Positions 34,892 through 44,946 are shown, numbered from the stretch's first letter. The stretch is DNA of 64,000 nt from Pseudoxanthomonas spadix (GCF_003703395.1 NZ_RDQN01000001.1:1-64000), one strand, 5' to 3'. The notes: generated by a model from the letters alone, not told the origin. Translations and numbers: made by a program.

Positions 34892-36034
34892 ATGCCATTG
34901 ACCCGACGCGCCTTCCTCGGCGCCGCTGGCGCGATGACCACCCTGACGCTGTGGCCCTCGCTCGGCCTGGCCGCGCTGCACGGCAACGACACGCGCCTGC
35001 TGGTCGTGCTGCTGCGCGGCGGCCTGGATGGCCTGCACACCCTGATCCCGATCGACGACCCCAACTACCGCAGCCTGCGTGGCGAGCTGGCACCGGACGA
35101 CGCGCTCAAGCTGGACGCCGACTTCGCGCTGCATCCCTCGCTGGCCTTCGCCCATGCGCTGTATGGCAAGAAGCAGCTGCTGCCGGTGGTGGCGATCGCC
35201 CCGCCGTACCAGCAGCGCTCGCACTTCGAGGCACAGGACTGCCTGGAAAACGGCAGCGCCCGCCCCGGCGGCGCCAACACCGGCTGGCTCAACCGCTGCG
35301 CTGGCGCGATGGCCGGCACCCAGGCGCTGTCGATCACCACGGTGATGCCGCTGATCATGCGCGGCCCCGGCGATGCCTCCACCTGGTCGCCGCCGCTGCC
35401 CAGGCAGGTCAACCCGATCCTGCTGCAGCGCCTGCAGGACTTGTACGCGCACGACAGCGCGCTGGCCGAAAACTTCCAGCGGGCGGTGGCCAACCAGGGC
35501 ATGGCCGCGGTGCAGGGCGCCGGCGGCAAGGGCCGGATGGCGGCGGCAACCGCTGCGGCGGCGACCTTCATGTCCCAACCCGACGGCCCGCGCATCGCCT
35601 TCGTCGAGGATTCCGGCTGGGACACGCACGCCGGCCAGGCGGCGATCCTGAAGAACAAACTGACCCAGCTGGACAACGGCCTGCGCGCCTTCCACGACGG
35701 CGCGCAAAGCCTCTGGGACAAGACCGTGGTCGTGGTGGTCACCGAGTTCGGCCGCACCGCCAGGGCCAACGGCACCGGCGGCACCGATCACGGCACCGGC
35801 GGCCTGGCCCTGCTGGCAGGTGGCGCCGTGCGCGGCGGCCGCATCGCCGGCCACTGGCCCGGCCTGTCGCAGGCCGCCCTCAACGACGGTCGCGATCTGC
35901 GCGTGACCACCGACATGCGCGCGCTGTTCAAGGCCGTGCTGGCCGGCCACCTGCGCGTGGACCAGGGCCGGCTGGAAAAGACGGTGTTTCCCGAAAGCGG
36001 CAAGGTGCGGGCGATGGATGGCCTGCTGGGGTGA
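34892..36034 (+). CDS. DUF1501 family protein with Tat signal
   Basis: This 380-residue protein begins with a twin-arginine signal (TRRAFLGAAGAMTTLTLWPS), so it should be exported folded. The body is the sulfatase-like DUF1501 domain: LLVVLLRGGLDGLHTLIP, GYDTHA-type motif as SGWDTHAGQ, VVVVVTEFGRT and GTDHGTGG, residues which in the alkaline-phosphatase superfamily bind metals. It forms an operon with the DUF1800 gene one base upstream. Role unknown; a secreted hydrolase or surface-assembly function is possible. Confidence 0.92.
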   Translation: MPLTRRAFLGAAGAMTTLTLWPSLGLAALHGNDTRLLVVLLRGGLDGLHTLIPIDDPNYRSLRGELAPDDALKLDADFALHPSLAFAHALYGKKQLLPVVAIAPPYQQRSHFEAQDCLENGSARPGGANTGWLNRCAGAMAGTQALSITTVMPLIMRGPGDASTWSPPLPRQVNPILLQRLQDLYAHDSALAENFQRAVANQGMAAVQGAGGKGRMAAATAAAATFMSQPDGPRIAFVEDSGWDTHAGQAAILKNKLTQLDNGLRAFHDGAQSLWDKTVVVVVTEFGRTARANGTGGTDHGTGGLALLAGGAVRGGRIAGHWPGLSQAALNDGRDLRVTTDMRALFKAVLAGHLRVDQGRLEKTVFPESGKVRAMDGLLG

Positions 36035-36071
36035 CACGGTGATGCCTCGCTGACGCCCAGGAGGGGCCGGC

Positions 36072-36243
36072 GTGGAGAAGTGCACCTTGCACACCGACTA
36101 CGGCGACCTGGTGCTCTACAACCGGGAGGCGACGCAGGTGGCGGCGGGTGGTCGAACGGCTGCTGCGGGTGCACTGGCGGCGTCTGCAGCACGCTGAACG
36201 CCTGCCCGGGGACGATGGGGACAGCCAGGTCGGCCGGGGCTAA
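36072..36243 (+). pseudogene. Possible remnant of a small gene
   Basis: A GTG at 36072 with AGGAGGGG about 9 nt upstream opens a short frame (EKCTLHTDYGDLVLYNRE...) that turns into low-complexity Ala-Gly sequence and stops after 42 codons. Moving one frame at about 36130-36145 gives VVERLLRVHWRRLQHAERLP and ends in TAA at 36241-36243, which looks more coding. This suggests a frameshifted hypothetical gene just upstream of the second toxin-antitoxin pair. I do not recognise the family, and chance cannot be excluded. Confidence 0.3.
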
Positions 36244-36277
36244 GATGATCAGGACATCCCTTGCGAGAGAACAGCCC

Positions 36278-36463
36278 ATGGCCGCCGCGTTCAAACAGCA
36301 GGCCCATCAGCTAGTGGACGACCTGCCCGACGAGGCCAGTTGGGAGGACCTGATCTATCAGGCCGCCTTGCACCGGGCGATCGAAAAGGGCATCGAGCAG
36401 GCCGATGCCGGGCAGCTCATTGCCGCCGAGGACGTGCTTCGGCAACTCGAACTGGCCGCATGA
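36278..36463 (+). CDS. Antitoxin, paralogue of the antitoxin at 189-395
   Basis: This 61-residue acidic protein (FKQQAHQLVDDLPDEASWED core) is homologous to the antitoxin at the left end of the window. ATG 36278 is set by that alignment; the frame upstream contains Gly-Cys-rich junk. Its stop overlaps the toxin's ATG (GCATGA at 36459-36464). Since the toxin gene is frameshifted, this antitoxin may now be free of selection, or may protect against other related toxins. Confidence 0.75.
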   Translation: MAAAFKQQAHQLVDDLPDEASWEDLIYQAALHRAIEKGIEQADAGQLIAAEDVLRQLELAA

Positions 36464-36767
36464 GGGTCTGCTGGACGCCAGGCGCCCAGGCCCGGCCGCT
36501 GGAGATCCAGACCAGACCTACCTGAAAGCGCACGCCCCGGACGTTGCGGCGTCGGTGACGCTCCAGCTGGCGCGCCGCGCACTGGAACTGGGCGAGTTGC
36601 CAGCGATGGGCAAGCGGCTGGAACGCTATCGGCCTGCGGACGTGCGGGAGCTGCTGGAGCGGCCCTATCGCTTGATCTACCGCGTGACGCAGACGCAGGT
36701 GGAGATTCTGACGGTGCTGCACTATCGGCAGCTGATGCCGGCCGATCTGGCCGATCTGCACGACTGA
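36460..36767 (+). pseudogene. ParE/RelE-type toxin broken by a 5-bp tandem duplication
   Basis: The frame from ATG 36460 reads MRVCWTPGAQARPLEIQT and then hits TGA at 36522. The rest of the toxin (YLKAHAPDVAASV..., MGKRLERYRPADVRELLERP, YRLIYRVTQTQVEILTVLHYRQLMP) continues in another frame to 36767. The junction is a perfect tandem duplication, CAGAC CAGAC (36508-36517). Removing one copy restores LEIQTYLKAHAPD and a full ParE-type toxin of about 100 residues. So the lesion is young and probably inactivates the toxin, though slippage could revert it. Confidence 0.8.
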
Positions 36768-36777
36768 CTACGGCGCG

Positions 36778-36820
36778 GCCTAACGGCTGCGCCGTTCAAG
36801 CCGACGCCGAATCGCGACAC
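36778..36820 (+). repeat. attC-like half site after the toxin-antitoxin pair
   Basis: The sequence GCCTAAC followed by GTTCAAGCCGACGCCG resembles the first half of an integron attC site of the aadA type (TCTAACAATTCGTTCAAGCCGACGCCG). The matching second half (GCGTTAGGC) is not found nearby and no integron integrase is in the window. It lies just after the toxin stop, where a cassette's attC would be. Confidence 0.4.
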
Positions 36821-36896
36821 CAAGGGAAACAGGGGGAATGCACTTACCGTAAGTTGAAGGTCCGCACCCACGTCAGGTTGCGAAGATCTTGTGGTC

Positions 36897-36994
36897 TGAT
36901 GCGGACTCGATGCCCGCGCCCTGACTGCCAATTCACGTGGCACCGCCGACGCATCCGACAAGGGTGCCAGCAGTTCGTGCATCTGCACTGCCAG
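36897..36994 (-). pseudogene. Decayed copy of the ispA 3' end
   Basis: Read on the minus strand this encodes [25 protein letters not shown], matching the IspA C-terminus ([27 protein letters not shown]). The DNA matches the end of intact ispA at 38317-38423 with many substitutions and small gaps. The rest of the gap between the toxin gene and the dehydrogenase (36768-37187) holds only the attC-like half site and a T8 run at 37024-37031. Confidence 0.7.
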
Positions 36995-37187
36995 AAAAAG
37001 AGAGCAGAGTGACCCTGCCTGCCTTTTTTTTTCGGTTTTCTACCCGTCCTCGTTTTGCTCTTCCAGGGTCGGCTCGTTGCACGGTTCTCATCGCGACTGC
37101 CTGCGTTGCCATGGCCAGGTGCTGCAGGTGGTGTTTGGGTGGCTCCTAGCCCGCGCCGGGCCAGCAAGGCAGCCCGTGGCCCAGTAT

Positions 37188-38165
37188 CTAAAGATATTCT
37201 TCCCTCCTGAAAACCCCCTTTACCTTTCCTCCCGTCATGTAGTGCTTGATGTTTTCCGCAGCCTCTTTTGTTGCTTGCGCCATGGCCTCGGGCACCATGC
37301 CGGAATTGTGTGGCGAGCCCAGGACGTTGGGCAGATCGAGGAAAGGATAATGCACCTCAAACCTTCCATGCCTGAAGGGCTCGACCCACCAGGCGTCGAT
37401 GCCTGCCTTGAAAGCCGGATGCGACTTCAGATGTTCGTAAAAGGCGCCTTCATCGATGATCTCCCCTCTTGCCACGTTCACCAGGATGGCATCGGGCTTC
37501 ATCCATGTCAGCTCGCGCGCGCCGATGAGCCCTTTTGTCGAGCGCGACAAGGGCATTGAGACGACCACGATGTCGGCGCGGCCCAGGACATCCTCCAGAT
37601 CTTTTGTCGTGCCGATGAAGTCGACGTCTTCGTCGGTCCTGCCGCTGGTATTGACCGCAAGTATCTTGACCCCAAAGGCCTTCATGAGCTGGGCGGTGGC
37701 CTTGCCGATCCCGCCAAAACCAAGGATGGCGCATGTGGAGCCACGAAGAAATCTGTTCATGCCAAACTGATCGAACTGCCCAGCGACAAGCTTCCTGTGA
37801 CCTTCCCTGAGGTTCTTGGACAGGGCCAGGGTCATGGCCATGACATGCTCAGCCATGGGTCCTGCGTATGCACCCGCGTTCCCGGCGACGACCAGCGTCT
37901 CGGGGAATAGCCTGAAGGGAACATGGTCGGCACCGGCAGACAACAGCTGCATGAATCGCGCCTTGTTCATTCGCCGATACTCATCCTCCGAGAACTCCCG
38001 GGAAGGGTTCCAGGAAAGAAGCACATCTGCATGCCCAATGGCTTGGTTTCGGCCCTCCTCCGGGCCGAGATACGTGACATTGGCAACATCGCGCAGATGG
38101 TCGTCGATGATTGTTTTCAGATTCTCATCGAGCCTGGCGGTCACAAGCACATTCACTGGTTGCAT
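37188..38165 (-). CDS. D-2-hydroxyacid dehydrogenase family protein
   Basis: A 325-residue NAD(P)-dependent dehydrogenase of the D-isomer 2-hydroxyacid family. It shows the nucleotide-binding LGFGGIGKATAQLMKAFG motif, the catalytic Arg within LVNVARGEIIDEGAF, and a catalytic His in LGSPHNSGM. The substrate is not evident. The coding sequence has more A/T at third positions than its neighbours (many AAA, TTT, ATT codons), which suggests recent acquisition. It stands between two copies of the ispA 3' end, in the same orientation as ispA and 162 bp downstream of it. Confidence 0.88.
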   Translation of the reverse strand: MQPVNVLVTARLDENLKTIIDDHLRDVANVTYLGPEEGRNQAIGHADVLLSWNPSREFSEDEYRRMNKARFMQLLSAGADHVPFRLFPETLVVAGNAGAYAGPMAEHVMAMTLALSKNLREGHRKLVAGQFDQFGMNRFLRGSTCAILGFGGIGKATAQLMKAFGVKILAVNTSGRTDEDVDFIGTTKDLEDVLGRADIVVVSMPLSRSTKGLIGARELTWMKPDAILVNVARGEIIDEGAFYEHLKSHPAFKAGIDAWWVEPFRHGRFEVHYPFLDLPNVLGSPHNSGMVPEAMAQATKEAAENIKHYMTGGKVKGVFRREEYL

Positions 38166-38327
38166 GACAACGCTCCTTTGCCTTGTGTCGGCGGAGGGCT
38201 GGTAAATCGGCGTCCTCCACCGACATGCCGTGGTTTCCTGCGTGCGAGACAGGGGTCGCGATTGACTTCGTTCGAAGTTCCGCGCCTGGCACACAATAGC
38301 GCAGCGATTTTGCCATTTGATGCGAAC

Positions 38328-39206
38328 TCAACGCTCGCGCTTGACCGCCAGCTCACTCAACGCCGCCAATGCATCTGCGCGTTCCCCAAACGGCGCCAGC
38401 AACTCGTGCATCTGCGCCGCCAGCGCGTCGAGCTTCGCCTTCGCACCGTCGATGCCGAGCAGCGCAGGATAGGTGGACTTGGACTGGGCGGCATCCTTGC
38501 CGGCGGTCTTGCCGAGGGTTTCGGAGCTGGCTTCGATGTCGAGGATGTCGTCGCGGACCTGGAAGGCCAGGCCCAGGGCCTGAGCGAAGGCATCCAGGCG
38601 TTGCAAAGTGGCTTCTTCCACGCCGCCGGCCAGGGCGCCCAGGCGCACGCTGGCGCGGATCAGGGCGCCGGTCTTGAGCGCGTGCATGTGCTGCAGCGCC
38701 TGTAGCGATTGCAGTTGTCCGGTGGCATCGATGTCCAGGGCCTGGCCGCCGCACATGCCGGCCACGCCGCTGGCCTGGGCCAGGGTCTGCAGCCAGGCCA
38801 CGCGCAGCACGGCGCCGGCATCGCTGCCGGCCAGCACCTCGAAGGCCAGGGTCTGCAGCGCGTCTCCGGCGAGGACGGCGGTGGCCTCGTCGAAGGCGAT
38901 GTGCACGGTGGGCTGGCCACGGCGCAGGGCGTCATCGTCCATTGCCGGCAGGTCGTCGTGGACCAGCGAGTAGGCGTGGATCAGTTCGACCGCGGTGGCC
39001 GGCGCATCCAGCACGCCTTCATCGGCGCCGGTCATCGTGCCGGCGGCGTAGACCAGCAGCGGACGCATGCGCTTGCCACCGCCCAAGGCTGCGTGGCGCA
39101 TGGCCGCGTGCAGGCGCTGCGGGGCGCGGACCGGGTCGGGAAGGGCAGCGTCCAGCGAAGCCTCCACGCGCTGGGCCCAGCGCGTGAATACGGCTTCACT
39201 CGCCAT
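38328..39206 (-). CDS. ispA: Polyprenyl synthetase (farnesyl diphosphate synthase type)
   Basis: IspA condenses isopentenyl and dimethylallyl diphosphates to geranyl and farnesyl diphosphate for quinones, undecaprenol and haem. The 292-residue protein carries the first Asp-rich motif DDLPAMDDD (84-92), the second DDILD near 225, and [15 protein letters not shown]. It overlaps xseB by 11 nt, the usual xseB-ispA coupling. Its last 100 bp are duplicated in degraded form at 36897-36994. Confidence 0.95.
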   Translation of the reverse strand: MASEAVFTRWAQRVEASLDAALPDPVRAPQRLHAAMRHAALGGGKRMRPLLVYAAGTMTGADEGVLDAPATAVELIHAYSLVHDDLPAMDDDALRRGQPTVHIAFDEATAVLAGDALQTLAFEVLAGSDAGAVLRVAWLQTLAQASGVAGMCGGQALDIDATGQLQSLQALQHMHALKTGALIRASVRLGALAGGVEEATLQRLDAFAQALGLAFQVRDDILDIEASSETLGKTAGKDAAQSKSTYPALLGIDGAKAKLDALAAQMHELLAPFGERADALAALSELAVKRER

Positions 39207-39456
39207 CGGGCAGCGGGGCGAAGGGTTCGGCGGTGTCGGGGCGGTCCGGGTCGCTGAGCAGGCGCACGCGCAGTTCGGCCTGCTCCAGCGCGGTGCGGCA
39301 GCTGCGGTAGAGGCCGACGCCGCGTTCGTAGGCGGCCAGCGATTCTTCCAGGCTCAGTTCGCCCAGTTCCATGCGCCCGACCAGCCGTTCCAGCTCGTCC
39401 AGCGAGGTTTCGAAATGCGCCACCGGCGAAGTCTCTGTTGCGGGTTTCTTGGCCAT
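39196..39456 (-). CDS. xseB: Exodeoxyribonuclease VII small subunit
   Basis: XseB is the small subunit of exonuclease VII, which degrades single-stranded DNA together with XseA. The 86-residue helical protein has [38 protein letters not shown] and the C-terminal [12 protein letters not shown], all standard. The [11 protein letters not shown] start is preferred to an ATG seven codons upstream. It lies 35 bp after tilS and overlaps ispA, forming a tilS-xseB-ispA run on the minus strand. Confidence 0.94.
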   Translation of the reverse strand: MAKKPATETSPVAHFETSLDELERLVGRMELGELSLEESLAAYERGVGLYRSCRTALEQAELRVRLLSDPDRPDTAEPFAPLPDGE

Positions 39457-39491
39457 GGGCAAAGTGTGTGCGCGCATGGGTGATGGGTCAA

Positions 39492-40796
39492 TCACGCGCC
39501 CGGCGGTGTCCAGCGCAGGCTGGCTGCACGTGCCTGCAGCCATGCGGCGAAATCGGCGGAGTGGATGCGATCGCCAGCGGCCAGCACCTGGCCGGCCTGG
39601 TCGCGCAGCAGCGGCAGGTGCCTGCGCTGCCAGGGCGGCAGGTCGAGCGCCTGCAGCACGTGCTTGAGTGCGTGCGAATGGCTGCGCCCGGGCAGGTGGA
39701 TGCGTTCGCCACCGTGGCGCGCGGTGACCCGCAGCGCTGGATCGAACACCGCATGACCCACAAGCTGCAGGCCGCCGCCATCGGCAAGCAGCAACGGCGC
39801 GCGACCATCCCAGCGCACCTCCCAGTCCGCCGGCAGCGGCGGCGTCAACGGGCCGGCGTGCAGCTGGTCGCGCCAGCGGCGCAGGCAGACGCCATTCCAG
39901 TCGAACTGCGCCTGGGCGTCGGCTCGCGCGGTGAGCAGGGTGTCTTCCAGCCGGGCCAGGCCGCGGGCTGGCAAGGGCGGCAGGCCGCGGGCCTGGACCC
40001 AGGATCGCACCACACGTGCCCGCAGCGCGGGCGGCAGCGCCTGCAGGGCCGGCACCGACAGCACGGCCGGATCGGCGGTGCGGGCCTGTTCCAGCGCGGC
40101 CTGGTCCTGGATTTGCAGCAGTGCGCTGGCCTGCGCGCTCAGCCCGGCGCTGCGTGCCAGGGCGGTGGCCGCGTGCGGCCAGCGCGCCTGCAGCAGCGGC
40201 AGCACCTGGTGGCGCAGGAAATTGCGGTCCAGCGTGGTGTCGGCGTTGCTGGCGTCCTCGATCCAGTGCAGGGCGTGTTCGCGCGCGTAGGCGGCGATCG
40301 CACTGCGCGGCAGCGCCAGCCACGGCCGCCACAGCCAGCCGCTGGCGAAGGCGCGCCACGGCCGCATCGCCGCCAGTCCGTCCGGCCCGGACGCGCGCAG
40401 TGCCCGCAGCAGGAAGGTTTCGGCCTGGTCGTCCTGGTGGTGCGCGGTCACCAGCACCTGGCCGGCCTGCATGACTTGGGCAAACGCCGCATGGCGGGCG
40501 TGGCGGGCGGCCGCTTCCAGGCCTGCACCACGGCTGCGGTCCACCTGCACGCGCACGATCTCCAGCGGCACCTGCAGCTGCGCGCAGAGCCTGGCGCAAT
40601 GTGCGGCCCAGTCATCGGCCTGGGCCTGCAGGCCGTGGTGGACGTGGATCGCGCGCAGCTGCCGTGTGCCCCGCCAGCGCTGGGCCATGGCGTGCAGCAG
40701 CGCGGTCGAATCCAGGCCGCCGCTCAACGCCACCCACAGCTGCGCCTGGGCAGGTGCGGCCGGTGGAAGCCAGAGCAGCGCGAGCGGTTGGGACAT
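39492..40796 (-). CDS. tilS: tRNA(Ile)-lysidine synthetase
   Basis: TilS converts cytidine 34 of the CAU-anticodon tRNA-Ile to lysidine, changing codon recognition from AUG to AUA; it is essential. The 434-residue product has the PP-loop SGGLDS (25-30) in the N-type ATP pyrophosphatase domain, then [34 protein letters not shown] and [12 protein letters not shown], and the C-terminal tRNA-binding domain. The ATG at 40796 starts just before the ATP-binding domain; upstream sequence in frame is antisense to nothing known and not conserved in character. Confidence 0.95.
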   Translation of the reverse strand: MSQPLALLWLPPAAPAQAQLWVALSGGLDSTALLHAMAQRWRGTRQLRAIHVHHGLQAQADDWAAHCARLCAQLQVPLEIVRVQVDRSRGAGLEAAARHARHAAFAQVMQAGQVLVTAHHQDDQAETFLLRALRASGPDGLAAMRPWRAFASGWLWRPWLALPRSAIAAYAREHALHWIEDASNADTTLDRNFLRHQVLPLLQARWPHAATALARSAGLSAQASALLQIQDQAALEQARTADPAVLSVPALQALPPALRARVVRSWVQARGLPPLPARGLARLEDTLLTARADAQAQFDWNGVCLRRWRDQLHAGPLTPPLPADWEVRWDGRAPLLLADGGGLQLVGHAVFDPALRVTARHGGERIHLPGRSHSHALKHVLQALDLPPWQRRHLPLLRDQAGQVLAAGDRIHSADFAAWLQARAASLRWTPPGA

Positions 40797-40827
40797 GCGC
40801 AGATGGTGCCACGCACCTGCGCGGCTC

Positions 40828-41802
40828 CTAAAACTGGATCGCGTTGCCGTCCTCGTCCTGGCTGCGCTGGCGTTGGCGCATGCGCCAGGTCGGTGGCGGC
40901 GGCGGGCGATCGACGTTGTGCAGCAGCAGCCAGGCCTGGCAGGCCTGCTGCCAGTCACGCTGGTGCGCGGGCACCTGCGCATAGAAGACGTCCTCGACCA
41001 CCGGCATGCGGCCTTCGTTGGAGTCTGCGGTATCGGCCAGGCGCGAATCGGGAAGGTCGCGCATGATTCGGGTCGGGTCGCCGCCGTGTTCCAGCAGCCA
41101 GTACAGGCGGTCGAAGCGGCCGATCCTGGAATACCAGCTCAGCACCGTGTCGTAGCCGTCCTCGGTGTACAGCGTGGTGTCCAGGTTGGCACCGGACATG
41201 ACCAGCGCCTTCACGTTGTCCCAATGGCCGTTGATGAAGGCCACGTACAGCAGCGGCTGGCCGGCGGCGTTGCGCCCGTTCGGGTCGCCGCCACGCAGCA
41301 GCAGCTCGGTCAGGTAGCGCGAATCGGCCATCGCCGCGGCCTGCACCAGCGCCGTCTCCGCTGCCGCGCCCACGCCGATGCCGGTCGACTGCATGCGGAT
41401 GTCAGGCGTGGCGCCGACGTTGAGCAGCAGGTGCAGGCCCATCGGGTTGCGCGTGGCCAGTGGCCAGGCCAGCAGCGGCCGGCCGTGCACGTCGAAGATC
41501 GTGTCCGGATCGATCCCGCGCTGGTAGACCAGCCTGTCCAGCGCGGGCCAGTCGTTGCGGTCCACCGCGCGGGCCATCTCCAGGCCCGGGCCGGTGAAAT
41601 AGTCGGCCGGATCCAGTGGCGCCTGTGGCGCAGGCGTCGTGTCCAGCGGCAGGAGCAGGTAGACGCATCCTGCCAGGGTCGCCAGCGCCAGCGTCGCGCG
41701 CAGCACGCGCCCCAGCACAGGCTGCAGGTTCCAGGTCGGACGGGTGGCGCGGGGGAGGCTGGCCAAGTGCGCGGGCTTCGATGCGTCGGCCTTTGTTACC
41801 AC
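40828..41802 (-). CDS. Ankyrin-repeat protein with one membrane anchor
   Basis: A 324-residue protein with a short cytoplasmic tail, one hydrophobic helix (LALATLAGCVYLLLPL, about residues 40-58) and then ankyrin-type repeats: NPMGLHLLLNVGATPDIR, DSRYLTELLLRGGDPNGRN, HWDNVKALVMSGANLDTT and FDRLYWLLEHGGDPTRI. It is probably an inner-membrane protein with periplasmic repeats that bind a partner. The GTG at 41802 has GGCAGG about 8 nt upstream and no better start exists. It is divergent from radA across 90 bp. Function unknown. Confidence 0.78.
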   Translation of the reverse strand: MVTKADASKPAHLASLPRATRPTWNLQPVLGRVLRATLALATLAGCVYLLLPLDTTPAPQAPLDPADYFTGPGLEMARAVDRNDWPALDRLVYQRGIDPDTIFDVHGRPLLAWPLATRNPMGLHLLLNVGATPDIRMQSTGIGVGAAAETALVQAAAMADSRYLTELLLRGGDPNGRNAAGQPLLYVAFINGHWDNVKALVMSGANLDTTLYTEDGYDTVLSWYSRIGRFDRLYWLLEHGGDPTRIMRDLPDSRLADTADSNEGRMPVVEDVFYAQVPAHQRDWQQACQAWLLLHNVDRPPPPPTWRMRQRQRSQDEDGNAIQF

Positions 41803-41892
41803 GGCAGAACCTGCCCGCAGCGGTCGCCCCGGTCTCGCGCCGGGAGACGCCGCGCCGCTACAGTGATCCCCGGATTTCCAGTGGGATGCTTC

Positions 41893-43284
<1,392 letters not shown>

Positions 43285-43328
43285 GGGCGCTGGGTTGAGT
43301 GGGATAAGGGTTGAGTGGGATAAGACCG

Positions 43329-43354
43329 GTGGGAGCCGCCACGGCGGCGATGCC
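43329..43354 (+). repeat. REP element, left of the RAYT gene
   Basis: GTGGGAGCCGCCACGGCGGC followed by GATGCC: a GTGGGAGC head and an imperfect GCCGCC/GGCGGC palindrome, the form of REP sequences in this family. It is the inverted mate of the REP at 43976-44002. Confidence 0.85.
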
Positions 43355-43422
43355 TTCCTTACCGGCGCGTTGGAATCACCTTGGGTACTGGAAGGTCCGC
43401 GCCGCTTCCACGCCTGGCAGCT

Positions 43423-43878
43423 TCAGAGCCAGATCGCATTCCAATAAGGATAGTCGCCGACCCGGCGGACCAGTCCTGCGCGAACGGGGTTGGCCACGAT
43501 GTAACGCGCCATGTGCAGGACGTCCTCGTCCTTGCGGACTGCGCGGTCGTGGAATCCGCGCCCCCACAGCACGTGTTGGCAATCCAACGCCTTGTGCCAC
43601 TGGCGGGTTGCCAGCGCTTTGGCGCGGCCGATGCTGCGATCAAGGGATTCGGTGCCCAGCTCAAGCAGGCCATGCCAGTGATCTGGCATCAGGGTCCAGC
43701 AAAGCAGTCTTCCATGGGGCCAGGCTTGCGGGCTGTTCAGGCAGCGCGCGACAACAGCTGCATGAGGGTGTTCAGAGAAGTAGGGCGTGCGCCGGTGGGT
43801 CGCGAAGGTGATCAGGTAAATCCTTCCGGATTCGGAAAATCGGTGCTTCCGGAGAAGGTGAGATCGGGGGAGCGGCAT
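43423..43878 (-). CDS. REP-associated tyrosine transposase (RAYT)
   Basis: RAYTs are single-copy Y1 transposases thought to mobilise REP elements through single-strand cleavage. The 151-residue protein has the HUH metal-binding motif in MPDHWHGLLEL (His67 and His69) and the catalytic tyrosine in MARYIVANPVRAGLV (Tyr126), plus GRIYLITFATHRR at the N-terminus and GDYPYWNAIWL at the C-terminus. ATG 43878 is chosen over 43920 because family similarity starts with the basic region after it. The gene lies between two inverted REPs, a typical REPtron. Confidence 0.93.
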   Translation of the reverse strand: MPLPRSHLLRKHRFSESGRIYLITFATHRRTPYFSEHPHAAVVARCLNSPQAWPHGRLLCWTLMPDHWHGLLELGTESLDRSIGRAKALATRQWHKALDCQHVLWGRGFHDRAVRKDEDVLHMARYIVANPVRAGLVRRVGDYPYWNAIWL

Positions 43879-43975
43879 GCGGTCAGCATGGTCTGGCGAT
43901 GGAGCTGCTGCAATCAGCATGGGGCGTGATGGTCTGTCGGAAATGTCTGGTTTTGCGGCGGCGGTGTCGGCAGAG

Positions 43976-44002
43976 GCGCATCGCCGCCATGGCGGCTCCC
44001 AC
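43976..44002 (-). repeat. REP element, right of the RAYT gene
   Basis: The plus strand reads GCATCGCCGCCATGGCGGCT followed by CCCAC, the inverse of the REP at 43329. Together they bracket the RAYT gene. It directly precedes the tsf terminator. Confidence 0.85.
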
Positions 44003-44012
44003 GGGCTGGAAC

Positions 44013-44050
44013 AACAAAAAAGCCGCGGTTTCCCGCGGCTTTTTTGTTGC
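44013..44050 (-). terminator. Strong intrinsic terminator of the rpsB-tsf operon
   Basis: A perfect 16-bp stem, AACAAAAAAGCCGCGG with its complement around a TTTC loop, gives CCGCGGC followed by TTTTTTGTT on the minus strand. The A/T half of the stem makes it work in both directions. It begins 18 bp after the tsf stop. Confidence 0.95.
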
Positions 44051-44067
44051 CGACCAGTCGGCGCGGA

Positions 44068-44946
44068 TCAGGCCAGGCCGGCCTGCTTCATCACTTCGGC
44101 GGCGTAGTCTTCCACCACCTTCTCGATGCCTTCGCCCACGGCCAGCCGCTTGAAGCCCACGACCTCGGCGCCGGCCGCCTTGAGCACCTGCTCCACGCTC
44201 TGGTTGGTGTCCAGCACGTAGGGCTGTCCGTACAGGGTCACTTCGTTGACGATCTTGGCGATCTTGCCGCTGATGATCTTCTCCAGGATGTCGGCCGGCT
44301 TGGACTTGTCCTTCTCGGACATCTTGGCCAGCTCGATTTCCTTTTCCTTGGCCACGAACTCGGCCGGCACGTCGCTGGCCTTGTTGTACGGCGGGTTCAT
44401 CGCGGCCACGTGCATGGCCAGGCCACGGGCCAGCTCGGCGTCACCGCCGGCCACTTCGACCAGCACCCCGATGCGGCCGCCGTGGACGTAGGCGGCCACG
44501 TTGTTGGTGCTGTTGATGGCGACCATGCGACGCACCTGCACGTTCTCGCCGACCTTGGCGATGACGGCGGCGCGGGTTTCCTCGATGGTTTGGCCGGAGG
44601 GCAGCCTGGCCGACTTCAGCGCCTGGACATCGGTCGCGCCGGAGGCCAGGGCGGCCTGGGCGACGGCGTCGGCGAAGGTCAGGAAGTTGCTGTCCTTGGC
44701 GACGAAGTCGGTCTCGGAGTTGATCTCGACCAGCACGGCCTTGCCGCCGTCCTGGGCCGAGGCGATCTTGCCTTCGGCGGCGACCCGATCAGCCTTCTTG
44801 TCGGCCTTGGCCAGGCCGGACTTGCGCAGCCACTCGGCGGCGGCGTCGATGTTGCCCGCGTTCTCGGTGAGTGCCTTCTTGCACTCCATCATGCCGGCGC
44901 CGGTGCGCTCGCGCAGTTCCTTGACCAGGGAAGCAGTGATTTCCAC
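44068..44946 (-). CDS. tsf: Translation elongation factor Ts
   Basis: EF-Ts exchanges GDP for GTP on EF-Tu. The 292-residue product is the usual xanthomonad length. It has the N-terminal UBA-like domain with [16 protein letters not shown], the EF-Tu contact motif [12 protein letters not shown], and the dimerisation region with [15 protein letters not shown]. The start is GTG 44946, giving [16 protein letters not shown], preceded by GAGGTCACC; the frame upstream is open but carries nothing conserved. It lies 135 bp after rpsB in the same operon. Confidence 0.97.
   Translation of the reverse strand: MEITASLVKELRERTGAGMMECKKALTENAGNIDAAAEWLRKSGLAKADKKADRVAAEGKIASAQDGGKAVLVEINSETDFVAKDSNFLTFADAVAQAALASGATDVQALKSARLPSGQTIEETRAAVIAKVGENVQVRRMVAINSTNNVAAYVHGGRIGVLVEVAGGDAELARGLAMHVAAMNPPYNKASDVPAEFVAKEKEIELAKMSEKDKSKPADILEKIISGKIAKIVNEVTLYGQPYVLDTNQSVEQVLKAAGAEVVGFKRLAVGEGIEKVVEDYAAEVMKQAGLA

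Noticed and set aside
37000-37031. Terminator at the T8 run
   Set aside because: Only a weak GCAG/CTGC stem precedes the T run, and there is no gene just upstream on that strand.
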